Positions 17,186-26,677 of a stretch of DNA of 56,996 bases are shown one piece after another (positions within the stretch are counted from its first letter, which is position 1; each line of letters starts with the position of its first letter). Source of the DNA: Bryobacterales bacterium (GTDB lineage Bacteria; Acidobacteriota; Terriglobia; Bryobacterales; Bryobacteraceae). Where the stretch lies: NCBI GenBank assembly GCA_003167255.1, contig PMTR01000097.1:1-56996 (forward strand). Direction: 5' to 3'. Below the pieces are notes generated by a model. That model did no database searches. It was not told the DNA's origin and saw only the letters and a program-made list of their open reading frames with translations. Made by a program: the position numbers and the translations under genes.

Positions 17186-18433
17186 GTGGGTGGCACCGCG
17201 ATTGTGCGTTCTGAGTTTCCCGGGTCCGACCGTGAGGAAGCGATTCAGCCCGGCCGCCAGGAGGTGTGCGCGCAGTTGGCCCGTCTTCTGGTGAGCCCGC
17301 TGTTCAATCACAGCAAGCACTATCCGAGCCTTTTGCGATACGTGGTGAACGAGACCCTGGAAGGCCGCGGGGGCCACCTGAAGGAACGCGCGCTCGGAGT
17401 GGAAGTATTTGGCCGCGATCCCGACTACGATTCCAACGCCGACCCCGTAGTGCGCACGTCGGCCTGCGAGGTCCGCAAGCGTATCGCGCAGTACTACCAT
17501 GAGCCTGGGCACGAAGCCGAGATCCGCATCGATTTGCCCTCCGGGTCGTACATCGCGGAGTTCCACTTCGCCGCGTTGGGACCGAGGCCGCTGGTCTTAG
17601 CCGAGCCGCCGGCAAGCACCAGGTTTCCGGACTTGGTGCGCCACGTGGTGCGGCGAAAGTGGGCTCTCGTAGCGGTAGCGGCAGCGGCAGCGGTGACGGT
17701 CCTGGGAATCCGCGCCGCCGAGTTGCGCGGCACGCCCAGCGCGCTTGAGAGTTTCTGGAATCCCGTCTGGGGATCGGCCGATTCCGTGATGGTGGCCCTC
17801 GGTGGGACTCCAGCCGCGAATTCTCAGCCCACAGCGGCCGCCGCCGGCGATGCCGGACCCACCTTTCGCGAAGTGATGAGGAACGACGCACTGGCATTCT
17901 CCGACGCGCTGACCATGGCGCGGCTTACCGGCCTCACCCGCGAGTATGCCAAGAAGAAGCTCGACATCCGGCGCGCGGCGGTGTTCACTCTCACCGATTT
18001 GCGCAAAGGGCCCGTGATTCTGGTGGGTGCATTCAACAATTCCTGGACCATGCGGCTGGACAAGGACCTGCGCTTCACCTACGAGTGGAACGACGAGACG
18101 CATACCGGCATGATTCGCGACCGGCAAGATCCTTCGAACCGGAGCTGGCTGCACGAACCGAGCATTCCGTACTCGAAACTCACCCGCGATTACGCCGTGG
18201 TTTCGCGCTTCCTGAATCCGCTGACCGAGAAAATGGTGGCGGTGGTGGCGGGGATGGGCCGCGATGGCACCATCGCCGCGGGTGAATTCGTCACCGAACC
18301 CCGGTACCTGGAAATGCTGGCGAGCCGCGCGCCCAAGCATTGGGAGCGGAAGAATCTCCAAGTGCTCCTGGCCACCGATATCGTCAATGGCAATACCGGC
18401 CCCCCGCGTATTCTGGACACTTGTTTCTGGTAG
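17186..18433 (+). CDS. Membrane protein with conserved winged-helix-like N-terminal domain
   Basis: A 415-aa protein. Residues about 25-125 (LLVSPLFNHSKHYPSLLRYV, GVEVFGRDPDYDSNADPVVR, IDLPSGSYIAEF) match a conserved N-terminal module found in front of TPR, WD40 or cyclase domains in Acidobacteria and alphaproteobacteria, and thought to be DNA-binding-like. One membrane helix follows (about 153-175, Ala/Val-rich), then a 240-aa domain, predicted periplasmic, that I do not recognise. This architecture could transmit an envelope signal to DNA, but that is inference. GTG start at 17186 with AGAGG upstream; no ATG is available near the domain start. It converges with the GH39-like gene after 33 bp. 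Confidence 0.7.
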   Translation: MGGTAIVRSEFPGSDREEAIQPGRQEVCAQLARLLVSPLFNHSKHYPSLLRYVVNETLEGRGGHLKERALGVEVFGRDPDYDSNADPVVRTSACEVRKRIAQYYHEPGHEAEIRIDLPSGSYIAEFHFAALGPRPLVLAEPPASTRFPDLVRHVVRRKWALVAVAAAAAVTVLGIRAAELRGTPSALESFWNPVWGSADSVMVALGGTPAANSQPTAAAAGDAGPTFREVMRNDALAFSDALTMARLTGLTREYAKKKLDIRRAAVFTLTDLRKGPVILVGAFNNSWTMRLDKDLRFTYEWNDETHTGMIRDRQDPSNRSWLHEPSIPYSKLTRDYAVVSRFLNPLTEKMVAVVAGMGRDGTIAAGEFVTEPRYLEMLASRAPKHWERKNLQVLLATDIVNGNTGPPRILDTCFW

Positions 18434-18466
18434 CGCAGGAAAACCTGCACCGCCGGCGCGGGCGGT

Positions 18467-20425
18467 TCACGTTCCTGGACGGACGGCTATTCTGGCGCGT
18501 GTCCCGGATCCGGCGTTCTGCATGAGGAACGTGATGTGCACGGTACCTGCCCAGTCCGCTGGAGCGTATTTCTTCACGGCAATCTGGAACTTGGACAGGT
18601 CGGCGACCGCTGCCGCGCTGTCCGGTTGCTGCTTGAAGCCCCAGGGCATGACGGCGGTCCGTTTCTTGTCGTACAGATCGACGCCGCCGTACGGACCGTG
18701 GAACAAGACCGATTTGATGTATTTTCCGTTTGCCCTGTAATCCAACCGAACGGCTAACAGGCTGTTGGCGTCCTGTTTCTGCAGCTTCCCGTCCACCTCG
18801 ACGGCCACGTCCAGCGTGTCGGGGAGTGCTTCCACCAGTGCACCAATCTCCTGGTCGGCCCTCTGGCGGTCCGCCATCCCAAGACGGGCGATCCAGGTCT
18901 TCCGGTCGAAATCGGCGTACGATTTGGTCTTCCCGCGTTCCGGGTAATACCGGTCGATCCGGATCAGTTTGCCCACCTTGACGGCCGTCATGTCCGACGA
19001 TCCGCTTCCGTCTTCCGCCTCGAAATACATGGTGGCGTTCCGGGGGACCATGCCGATCCATGTCCATTTGGCGGTATCGACGTTCATGAATGTTTCGGCG
19101 GGAACGGGAACCAGTGCTTCTTCGGCGCCGTCCACCGCACTGGCGTGCTCCTTATCGATGCGGTAGATCCGAATGTTCCCCTTGGCGAAGGGCACATTAT
19201 TTAAGTGGAGATCAAAGCGCCGGTCATACGGGTCCCGGTTCCATACCGCGACGCCGGCTTTGTGGCCGTCCGAGGACGCCATCGCTTCCAGTGGGCCGTT
19301 CACTTGAACCTGCTTTCGGTCCACCGGCATGGTGGCGTAGATTTTCCAGGCATTGTACACCGCCTTGCGGCGTCCATCGCCGGTAATCAGCCCCATACAA
19401 CCCGTAGTGCCTCTTTGCGGATCCAGCCACCATGCCCAACTGACCTGCGCCAGCTCCGGCCTCTCCAGGAGACTCTTGAAATCGTGCAGCAATTGGGCCG
19501 CGCCCTCGAACCGGTTCCGCACGTCATCGTGGCACCAGGTGCAGCAGTCGGCATCGTGCCACTCATCCAGGTTCATCGCCGTGATGTTGAAATGGGGAAA
19601 ACGGTTGAGGCTGTCCACCACTTTGTTGATATCGCGCTGGGCCAGTTCCGAGCTGCCATAGTGGTGGAACGTAAAAAAGTCGAGCGGGAGGCTGTTCCTG
19701 GCGGCGAACTCGGGGAAAGATCTGTGCCAGACGAGTTCGGGAGCGGACGCCGGCCCTCCGATTACGGCGTCCGGATCGACCGACCGGATGGCTTCGACCG
19801 TCGCGATGAACAACTTCTGATACTGCTCCTCGGTTCCGGAATAGAATTGTTTAAGGCCGTCCGGCTCGTTCCAAACCTCATTGATGCCGAATGGAATGCC
19901 AATCTCCTTATAGTGTTTGACGACCGTGCGAATGACCTGCTTCCACTTCTCGAGATCCCGCGGGGGCATGGAATCCCGGTTGGTCTGGATGCTGGGATCT
20001 TGCAGAGGCGTCGGATTGTAGTTATAGGAACCCAATAACTGTATGTTCTGATTCCGCAACTCGGTCACCATGTGATCGAGCTGTGTAAAGTCGTACTTCA
20101 GGTCGTCCGCCGTTCCCGTAATCATGAAGCCCGTGCCAAACCCCGACCGCCGCCTGCCCCACGCCAGTTCGATTCGATAGGTATCGATATTCAGCTCGCC
20201 CATGTACTGGATCACCTTGTCGAACTGCTGCATGGTGATGCCATCGGGGTCGTACAGGTTGTATTTCGACTTGAGAAGAGGGGGATCGACGCCCACCGCG
20301 AAATCCGCGGTGACCTCATTCATGATCAGTCTGGGCAACTGAGCCGAAAGCATAGACACGCGCGAGCATAGCGCCGCGGCCAGCACCACCGTCAATCCCA
20401 ACCACCGCCAATGACTTCGCTTCAT
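18467..20425 (-). CDS. Secreted GH39-like clan-A glycoside hydrolase
   Basis: A 652-aa secreted enzyme resembling beta-xylosidases. Signal peptide about 1-29. The (beta/alpha)8 domain has acid/base Glu187 in NEVWNEPDG and probable nucleophile Glu288 in NLDEWHD, followed by a beta-sandwich domain and a C-terminal region of unknown role (about 480-652). A Cys-rich patch (DADCCTWCHDD, about residues 291-301) directly after the nucleophile is odd and could bind metal or form disulfides. The start at 20425 has GGGAG 9 bp upstream; the open frame to 20503 lacks a ribosome-binding site. Substrate is inferred from the xylan/arabinan-type neighbours. Confidence 0.8.
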   Translation of the reverse strand: MKRSHWRWLGLTVVLAAALCSRVSMLSAQLPRLIMNEVTADFAVGVDPPLLKSKYNLYDPDGITMQQFDKVIQYMGELNIDTYRIELAWGRRRSGFGTGFMITGTADDLKYDFTQLDHMVTELRNQNIQLLGSYNYNPTPLQDPSIQTNRDSMPPRDLEKWKQVIRTVVKHYKEIGIPFGINEVWNEPDGLKQFYSGTEEQYQKLFIATVEAIRSVDPDAVIGGPASAPELVWHRSFPEFAARNSLPLDFFTFHHYGSSELAQRDINKVVDSLNRFPHFNITAMNLDEWHDADCCTWCHDDVRNRFEGAAQLLHDFKSLLERPELAQVSWAWWLDPQRGTTGCMGLITGDGRRKAVYNAWKIYATMPVDRKQVQVNGPLEAMASSDGHKAGVAVWNRDPYDRRFDLHLNNVPFAKGNIRIYRIDKEHASAVDGAEEALVPVPAETFMNVDTAKWTWIGMVPRNATMYFEAEDGSGSSDMTAVKVGKLIRIDRYYPERGKTKSYADFDRKTWIARLGMADRQRADQEIGALVEALPDTLDVAVEVDGKLQKQDANSLLAVRLDYRANGKYIKSVLFHGPYGGVDLYDKKRTAVMPWGFKQQPDSAAAVADLSKFQIAVKKYAPADWAGTVHITFLMQNAGSGTRARIAVRPGT

Positions 20426-20723
20426 AGGATGTCTCCCTTGGGCAAAATCAAAGCAAACAGGAGGGGATGGATGGGTTTCATTGGTCCTCTGAAAGTACCT
20501 CATCTTACCATCTTGAGAAAGCGCGAAGTCAGCGTGTCAGCGTGTTGCACACCGCGGAAAAACATGGCTACATGGCCGTCCACTTCCGCTTGAAGGGCAT
20601 GGTTGCCGCCGTCTTCCGATGGCAGCGGCGGTCCGGTAGCGCCAGCTCCCGCGAAGCCATCGGCCGGGGAAGACAAGATAGGGTAATTGTGTTTTAATCA
20701 AGGCCGAGGTGAAGGATTTTCGA

Positions 20724-21932
20724 ATGAAGCCCATTCTTATTCTTGCATCCGGCCTCGCAATCTTGGGCGCCGCCGCTACCGCGCAGGAAAGAAACATCCC
20801 TAAAGACCTATCGAAGGTGCGAGGATTCAACTACGAATCCGCACCCACCATTGGCCATGCCGAACACTGGCTGGCCTACGACCCGGCTGAGACCGAGCGC
20901 GACATGGACTACGCCAGACGGCTCAACCTCAACCAGGTCCGGGTTTTTCTGAACTACACCGCTTACGACAAGGATAGGCCGGCTTTCCGCAAGAACCTCC
21001 TGCATTTCGTCCGCGCCTGCTATCAACGCGGCATCGGCGTCATGCCTACGCTCCAATATCCCGGCGCCTGGTCCCAGGACCGTGCATCCTGGCATTTCGC
21101 CGAGGAGTGGGCCGCGGATCTTATCCAGACCATTGGGAAGGAACCGGGCCTGGCATTCTGGGATGCCCACAATGAGCCACGGGCGGCGCGTCTCGAATTC
21201 GCCAAACACATGGCCGGCGTGTTTCGTCAGCTCGACAAGAGAACGCCGGTGACGGTAGGAACGACCGTCGAGTCCGAGATGGAGACCTTGGGCGCCGACG
21301 CGGTGGACGTCCTCGTGTTCCACGACTACAGTGCGACGCGCGGTCAGATCCGCGTCAATATCGGGCGCGCCAAACAGTTCGCCGCCAAGGCAGGCAAGCC
21401 TCTCATGAATACCGAGATCGGTTGCGTGGCCCGCTCCAATCCCTACGACGTGACGCTCGAGGAGTATATGAAGGCGGGCGTTGGCTGGTACATATGGGAG
21501 CTCATGATCACGGGCCAGTGGGGAACGGTGCACGGAGTGTTTTACCCGGACGGAACGGTTCGGGATCCTTCCATCGTCGCGGCGCTGTTAGGCTTCTTCC
21601 GCAACCGCGGGCCGAATGTGATACCGGAGGTGGTGGACCGCGAAGGGCGCGCCACCCGCGCGGTAGCTGAGAGTAAGCAGTGGCTTGCGGATCCCAATGC
21701 CGCCGGGGAACCCGGGTTGGACCTGGCCGAACGGTCGGCAAACCTGCTCGAGGCGGGACAATTGATCGCCATGCACGATCTGCCGACCCGCGAAGTGGAC
21801 CTGTTGCGGAAGGGCCAGCCGGACATGCCCGCTTTACGTGCCCTGGTGCAGAGATACGCCGGAATTCTGGAACCGTGGCAGGTGCCGGTGGGCGATCCCC
21901 GCCGCAGCAGGCCGCCCGGTTGGATCAGGTAG
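20724..21932 (+). CDS. Secreted GH5-like glycoside hydrolase
   Basis: A 402-aa clan-A enzyme with signal peptide (about 1-20, ending ATA-Q). The TIM barrel shows acid/base Glu151 in WDAHNEPR and nucleophile Glu231 in LMNTEIGC, with conserved GFNYESAP near the start and a Trp-containing WYIWELM on the last strand. GH5 relatives cleave beta-1,4 glucans, mannans or xylans; the exact specificity is not visible. AAGGA lies about 9 bp before the ATG at 20724. The six-hairpin-type gene begins 26 bp after the stop, so the two are probably co-transcribed. Confidence 0.78.
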   Translation: MKPILILASGLAILGAAATAQERNIPKDLSKVRGFNYESAPTIGHAEHWLAYDPAETERDMDYARRLNLNQVRVFLNYTAYDKDRPAFRKNLLHFVRACYQRGIGVMPTLQYPGAWSQDRASWHFAEEWAADLIQTIGKEPGLAFWDAHNEPRAARLEFAKHMAGVFRQLDKRTPVTVGTTVESEMETLGADAVDVLVFHDYSATRGQIRVNIGRAKQFAAKAGKPLMNTEIGCVARSNPYDVTLEEYMKAGVGWYIWELMITGQWGTVHGVFYPDGTVRDPSIVAALLGFFRNRGPNVIPEVVDREGRATRAVAESKQWLADPNAAGEPGLDLAERSANLLEAGQLIAMHDLPTREVDLLRKGQPDMPALRALVQRYAGILEPWQVPVGDPRRSRPPGWIR

Positions 21933-21958
21933 CAATAGAGCGTATACGAAGGCGCCCC

Positions 21959-24292
21959 ATGAATCGTCCCTGTTGGCTTCTCACCGTTCTCCTGGCCATC
22001 ACCTGTAACGCTCCGGCACAGCCAACACCACCCCCGCAACCGGCGGGCGGCAGGTTGGTTCTTGGACGTCTACCGGGTGGCGCGGCTGTCAGCTTTGTCA
22101 AATCGGGCAACCTCGATTGGGGGTTGGAGGTCGCCGGCACGAACGCGGCGCGGATGGCGCAGCCGCAACCCGTGCAGATCGAGGTCTACCGCGGCGATCA
22201 GGATGTCCATCAGTTCGGCGCCGGTTACACATCCGTCGATCGGGAAGCCGCGGCCATGGTCGCGCGCGGTCGTGTGGATGCCGGCCGCGGCGTGGTCTTC
22301 ACCGTCGAAGACCGCTGGAGTGTCAGTCAATCCGTTCTCCGGCTGACTCGCAAGTTGAAAGTCTCGGGTACCAATGAAGGGGCCGGGTTCTACTCGGCGA
22401 TTCGCTTCATCACCTCCCCCGATGTCACTTGGCCCGATGTGGAGTTTCTGGCTCCTGGACTGTTGTATGGCGATCCCACTTACGATGGCGCCACTTCTCC
22501 CGGCGGAACGCTCAACAATCGTGCGCGCCGTTTCTGGATTCGCGAAGACTTTCTTCCGGCTCCGATGTTCGCCCTGCGCATGCGGAACGGCGAGTCGATT
22601 GCGGTACTCGATCCCACTCCCAAAGGGGACACCACCCTCGCCGAAACCAAGGCGCCGGCCCTGCCCGCGCTAATCGACGGCCAGTTCCGATTCGGCGCGG
22701 TCGGCGCGAATGAAGCGGACAACGGCGGAGTGGCTATCGGATTCTGGTTCCCCGGAACGGTCACGGAATTCTCGCGCCGCGGCGGTCGGGGTGGGCCCGT
22801 CGCCGCAGGTACCCCGGCAACTCCGCCCCCTGCGCCGAGCCCGGCTCCGAGCCCCTTATGGCGGCGCCGCTATCACCCGGTCCGGGACGGCTTCGAACAG
22901 TCGTATCAAACCGCGTTCCGTTTCGGCTCGAATGAGTCCTTTCCGGATCTCACGCGCAATGCCTGGCGATGGGCCTGGCAAACACTGGCGCCGGCGGTGA
23001 ACTACCACGACATCGAAGTCGTGCGGCGCACTCTGATCGATCACCTCTCCGAACGGGTGGTGACCATCGAGGGCCGGACCGGCATTCCGTTTATCGTCTC
23101 CACGAAAACGGGAGAGGTGTGGGGCGATACCGACGGCCGCTGGAACGATCCGAACTGGTGGTGGCGCGCCATCCTGGGGTTTGTGGGGAAGAACGTCGAA
23201 GCCGCCGACCAGTTGCTGCGCGAGTCGGACCGCGACGCCGGCCCGCGGGGCCAAAAGATGCGGCAGCAGGGCCTCGATATCATCGCCACATTCATTCGCC
23301 TCGTTCCCATGTCTCCTCCGTCCGGCACCGGCTTCAACCTCAAGATGGGCAAACCGTCCATGACCAACCCGCAGTACAATACCTGGTTTCTGCGGGCGCC
23401 GGCCGAAGACATGCGGATGCTGATGGAGGCGTACCGCCGCGAGCGTAAGGCGGGCCGGGAGCACCCCGAGTGGATTCGCTGGTGCCGGACCTTTGCGGAC
23501 TGGGTTATGAAATACCAGCGCGAGGACGGATCCTTCCCGCGCGGATTCCGGCCGGGAACCGGCGAAGTAGTGGAAGAGTCCGGGACCACCAGTTACAACG
23601 TGGTGCCGTTGTTCCTCATGCTCAGCGAAGATACCGGCGACCCGAAGTATCGGGATTCGGCGATCCGCGCGGCGGAGTACGTGTGGCAGAGTTTTGGGAC
23701 CAGGGGCGTGTTCATCGGCGGCGCCATCGACAACCCCAACATCACCGACAAAGAAGCGGGCCTGCTTTCCATGGAAGCGTTCCTGGCTCTGTACGAGCGA
23801 ACGCATGAGGACAAGGGGTTGAAGCGCGCCCAGGCCGCCGGCAATTTCGCCGAAAGCTGGATCTGGATTTGGAACGTGCCGATGCCGCCCGACGCCAGCG
23901 ACGCCGACCTCCACTGGAAGCGGAACGTGCCGACCGTCGGCGTGCAGGGCATCACCGCCGCCGTGGCCGGGCACGTGGATCAGTTCCTGGACTGGTCCGT
24001 GCCGGCTTACGCCAAGCTCTATAAGTACACCGAGGACGAGCATTATCGCGACGTGGCTCGCATTCTGCTGCACAATACCAAGGCCATGCTGGCGCTGCCC
24101 GGCCGCACTTACGGCATGCTCGGCCCCGGCTGGCAGCAGGAGAACTGGCGAATGGGCCCATCCGTCGAAGGTCGCGGATTCGGCACACCCGAGAAATGGA
24201 TGCCCTGGGTTTCGACCAACCACCTGTGGAGCATCACCGGTCTGGAGGAATTTGATCCGGCCCTGTTCAAGCAGTTGAGCAGCCAGCGGTGA
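21959..24292 (+). CDS. Secreted six-hairpin-type protein, probable glycoside hydrolase
   Basis: A 777-aa protein with signal peptide (about 1-20). An N-terminal beta-rich half (about 25-270) and a C-terminal alpha-helical half rich in Trp/Asp/Tyr (RNAWRWAWQTLAPAV, WGDTDGRWNDPNWWWRAILG, STNHLWSITGLEEF) give the look of an (alpha/alpha)6 glycosidase such as the GH127-type arabinofuranosidases. I cannot assign a family or the catalytic residues. A GGRGG/Pro-Ala-Ser tract (bases about 22775-22860) joins the halves. Start at 21959: the longer open frame overlaps the GH5-like gene and lacks a signal peptide. Last gene of the carbohydrate block. Confidence 0.65.
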   Translation: MNRPCWLLTVLLAITCNAPAQPTPPPQPAGGRLVLGRLPGGAAVSFVKSGNLDWGLEVAGTNAARMAQPQPVQIEVYRGDQDVHQFGAGYTSVDREAAAMVARGRVDAGRGVVFTVEDRWSVSQSVLRLTRKLKVSGTNEGAGFYSAIRFITSPDVTWPDVEFLAPGLLYGDPTYDGATSPGGTLNNRARRFWIREDFLPAPMFALRMRNGESIAVLDPTPKGDTTLAETKAPALPALIDGQFRFGAVGANEADNGGVAIGFWFPGTVTEFSRRGGRGGPVAAGTPATPPPAPSPAPSPLWRRRYHPVRDGFEQSYQTAFRFGSNESFPDLTRNAWRWAWQTLAPAVNYHDIEVVRRTLIDHLSERVVTIEGRTGIPFIVSTKTGEVWGDTDGRWNDPNWWWRAILGFVGKNVEAADQLLRESDRDAGPRGQKMRQQGLDIIATFIRLVPMSPPSGTGFNLKMGKPSMTNPQYNTWFLRAPAEDMRMLMEAYRRERKAGREHPEWIRWCRTFADWVMKYQREDGSFPRGFRPGTGEVVEESGTTSYNVVPLFLMLSEDTGDPKYRDSAIRAAEYVWQSFGTRGVFIGGAIDNPNITDKEAGLLSMEAFLALYERTHEDKGLKRAQAAGNFAESWIWIWNVPMPPDASDADLHWKRNVPTVGVQGITAAVAGHVDQFLDWSVPAYAKLYKYTEDEHYRDVARILLHNTKAMLALPGRTYGMLGPGWQQENWRMGPSVEGRGFGTPEKWMPWVSTNHLWSITGLEEFDPALFKQLSSQR

Positions 24293-24304
24293 GGTGGCAT
24301 GGAG

Positions 24305-24365
24305 GGGGACATATCGGGACCAATTGTTGCGGGGACGGCGTTTTGAGGCCAGTCTACGATAAGCC
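24305..24365 (+). repeat. 61-bp dispersed repeat, copy 1 (possible IS end)
   Basis: It starts GGGGACATATCGGGACC and ends ACGATAAGCC, and matches 31067-31127 at 59 of 61 positions in the same orientation. Read on the minus strand both copies encode LIVDWPQNAVPATIGP, which may be a transposase C-terminus or chance. It lies 12 bp after the glycoside-hydrolase gene stop. Confidence 0.7.
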
Positions 24366-24417
24366 GGTCTTTGTCCAAAAAGGCCACAGCTCCTTGTCCT
24401 CTTTACTCAGTTTGTAG

Positions 24418-24437
24418 CCCGTTCCCCAAGGAACGGG
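24418..24437 (-). terminator. Hairpin downstream of the first TIGR03435 gene
   Basis: CCCGTTCC pairs perfectly with GGAACGGG around CCAA, 54 bp past the TIGR03435 stop codon. There is no T run, so terminator function is tentative. Confidence 0.35.
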
Positions 24438-24490
24438 TTAATAGACCCAAATCAACCGTGGGGCGGTTTTGGGCGAACTTGATTGAACCT

Positions 24491-25333
24491 TCAGTTCAAG
24501 AACTTGGCCTCATCGGCTACCTTATCGAGCACCACGAAGTCCATGACCCCCTGCCGGGACTGGAGGCTGATTCCGTATTTCGCCAGTATTTTCCGGATTT
24601 CGGAAAGATTTGTACCCACTGAGCCGTCTTCTCCATGCCTTATGGTGAGATCGAGGTCAAAGCGCTGGGCGACGCCCGTCTCATCAATCACCGGCACCTT
24701 GTATTGAAGATATAGAAGTTGGGCAAACAAATGGAAGCTGATATTCCTACATGCTATCGGCGTCTGTCCCTCGACCCAAAGAGGAGATTTAGAAGATTGA
24801 TAAGCTTCTGGTACTTCAGCGAAGTGCACAAACCGAGGGACGGGGCCATGAAACCCTCGAATTACCGGATGATTGTACTCAGCAGCAACGGGAATTGGGT
24901 CGTTGGATACGGGCAAATTCACCAGAAGATCCGGAGACGTGACAATAAGGAATTCAGCCTTGATGGGCCGCTTCTCAAAGTGATAGCGCACTCCCATATG
25001 CTCTTGGAGAAAGCGCCCCATCATCTCGTCCATCTGTTGGCGGGTGGCTGGCTTCGACATTTTCGCCGTGATGGTGTATGCCGGCCCCGCCGCCTTGAAT
25101 TGGTAGTCGTCCAGGTTGAGGGCCTCGGCCACCAATGTCGGCACCGTTCCTCTGCAGTTGTATTGCAACATGCCGGGGCCAACGTAGCACCCTGGGCTGC
25201 CCAAAAGAGGATTCGGATTAGGAACCCAAGGCTTCACCACCGCAGCTTCGAACCGTAGTTCAGGCTCGGCAGCCTTGAGCTGGGTGGTCATCGCGATAGT
25301 TGCAAGAACAACAACGGGAAATGACTTGAACAC
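24491..25333 (-). CDS. Secreted TIGR03435-family protein
   Basis: A 280-aa protein with signal peptide (about 1-21, ending LKA-A). It has the typical run of this acidobacterial family: FEAAVVKPWVPNP start, TVPTLVAEALNL, an AYTITAKMSKPATR segment before a MGRFLQEHMGVRYHFEKRP core, and an end near the family's DLTIRHGEDG and a final residue block. Function is unknown for the whole family. The usual second half (the DLTGLKGTYDF-type stretch) is recognisable only as VIDETGVAQRFDLDLTIRHG. GTG start with GGAG 13 bp upstream. It lies just inside the left 61-bp repeat. Confidence 0.8.
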   Translation of the reverse strand: MFKSFPVVVLATIAMTTQLKAAEPELRFEAAVVKPWVPNPNPLLGSPGCYVGPGMLQYNCRGTVPTLVAEALNLDDYQFKAAGPAYTITAKMSKPATRQQMDEMMGRFLQEHMGVRYHFEKRPIKAEFLIVTSPDLLVNLPVSNDPIPVAAEYNHPVIRGFHGPVPRFVHFAEVPEAYQSSKSPLWVEGQTPIACRNISFHLFAQLLYLQYKVPVIDETGVAQRFDLDLTIRHGEDGSVGTNLSEIRKILAKYGISLQSRQGVMDFVVLDKVADEAKFLN

Positions 25334-25954
25334 AAACGTTATGATACTCCTTCGTTAGAGAGCAGCTTCTATCGCGCCGCGGTTCGAGGGTGCGCGACAC
25401 CGAAGTGACGGAACGCTTCAAGCCGGTGTTCATCTATAACGAACATCCGAGACCCTACGATATCCACTTTCCTTCTTGGCGTTTCACTGGATTCTGGGGT
25501 CATTGTTACTCACCTCGGACAATGCTCGGGGACAAAAAGTGGGCTTCTCGGAAACTTGCCCAAAGAAGACATCGCTCGACAGGGCCACTGGCCCGGCGGA
25601 CCTTGCCGCGCGGAATGGCCGATATCCCGACATAACGCCCACGACGAGCGGGCGCCGCCGGGCCAGGAACGGCGTTCATTCTACAGATGAGCCAACGTTC
25701 ACGTCCAGATGGTTGGGCATCAGCACTGGGCTGGCTGCCGTGACCGGCGTGTCACGGGAGTAATCCGCTCCGAGGTGCTTCCGATTTCAAACTTCCCCCA
25801 ACGGGACTTCTTGGGCCTTTGGGTTTCCACTTCCGCGGAATGGGCGTTTTCCGACAACTTGGCCGCCGCCTCGTCTCCTCGAACGCTAGCGACTGGCCTG
25901 AGCTATATCGTCCGTTGGCCACATTCCGAGTGCGCGCAACTCGTCGCCGACCGG
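25334..25954. other. 621-bp region without a recognised gene
   Basis: Short open frames exist on both strands (for example 25390-25635 and 25476-25763, +), but none has a convincing ribosome-binding site, known motif or signal peptide. The right part lies downstream of the 240-aa gene; the left part holds the TIGR03435 promoter. It may be decayed coding sequence. Confidence 0.4.
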
Positions 25955-26677
25955 CTACCTGCCTCTGGTGGAATACGAGCAGCAATCGAAGTGCTGCACG
26001 ATCGCCGAGGTGAGGTCACGCAGATCGGCGGGGAGGCGGACAGCGACGACGGCGAGGTCCAAAGCCGGCGGCATGAGCATCGCCTCTCCGCGAATAGGGT
26101 CGGCATTCTGCTTGAGTCCAGAGTACGTGCCCAGGCCATCGGCTTGGGCCGGGGTCTCGTACTCTACGACCTCCGTGCTCTTATAAGAAAGCTTGTCCTT
26201 CGGGTAAGGTCCGGATGGAAACGAAAAGTTGGGGGGAAGCCCTTCGGAAGCAAGCCGCGTGACAAAGTCCCGGTGCGCAGGGAAAACGCGCGCAATGATC
26301 GTGGCGACGTCGAACCGGCCGGAGGTCTCGGCGGAGCGGGTGGTCAGTAGAATAAGCGGGCCGGAGAGGTCGGGCCCATCGGCTGAGATCGGGCGGGGGC
26401 TGATTTCAAACGTGGCGCCGGCGGAGCCCAAATATCCGAAACAATACCAACCTCGCGGACCGAGCACTCCTGGCGCTACCGCGGCCTCATAGTACGCGAG
26501 CCGTTGTGCGGCTGCGGGCGAGATCCGGATCTCTTTCGGCCGGGCGGAAGGTGCTTCCAGTGGCCCCTCGACAAAGGTGTCGGACTTGCAGCCCACGTAT
26601 GGAACTGCTACCGCGCGTGGCTGCGCGGTTGCAGCGAAATATGCAATACAGGCCAGAAGGACGACCCTACGATGCAT
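25955..26677 (-). CDS. Conserved secreted protein, function unknown
   Basis: A 240-aa exported protein, signal peptide about 1-20 (VVLLACIAYFAATAQPRA). The pattern YVGCKSDTFVEGPLEAP, AAQRLAYYEA, GVLGPRGWYCFGYLGSAG and ATFEISP resembles a family of uncharacterised secreted proteins from proteobacteria and Acidobacteria. Paired Cys in YVGCKSD and GWYCFG probably form a disulfide. The start at 26677 has GGGAG about 10 bp upstream; the open frame continues to 26890 without a better start. It sits between the two TIGR03435 genes. Confidence 0.7.
   Translation of the reverse strand: MHRRVVLLACIAYFAATAQPRAVAVPYVGCKSDTFVEGPLEAPSARPKEIRISPAAAQRLAYYEAAVAPGVLGPRGWYCFGYLGSAGATFEISPRPISADGPDLSGPLILLTTRSAETSGRFDVATIIARVFPAHRDFVTRLASEGLPPNFSFPSGPYPKDKLSYKSTEVVEYETPAQADGLGTYSGLKQNADPIRGEAMLMPPALDLAVVAVRLPADLRDLTSAIVQHFDCCSYSTRGR

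Noticed and set aside
22856-24223. 455-aa open frame on the - strand
   Set aside because: Antisense shadow of the six-hairpin-type gene; composition is typical of a complementary-strand artefact.
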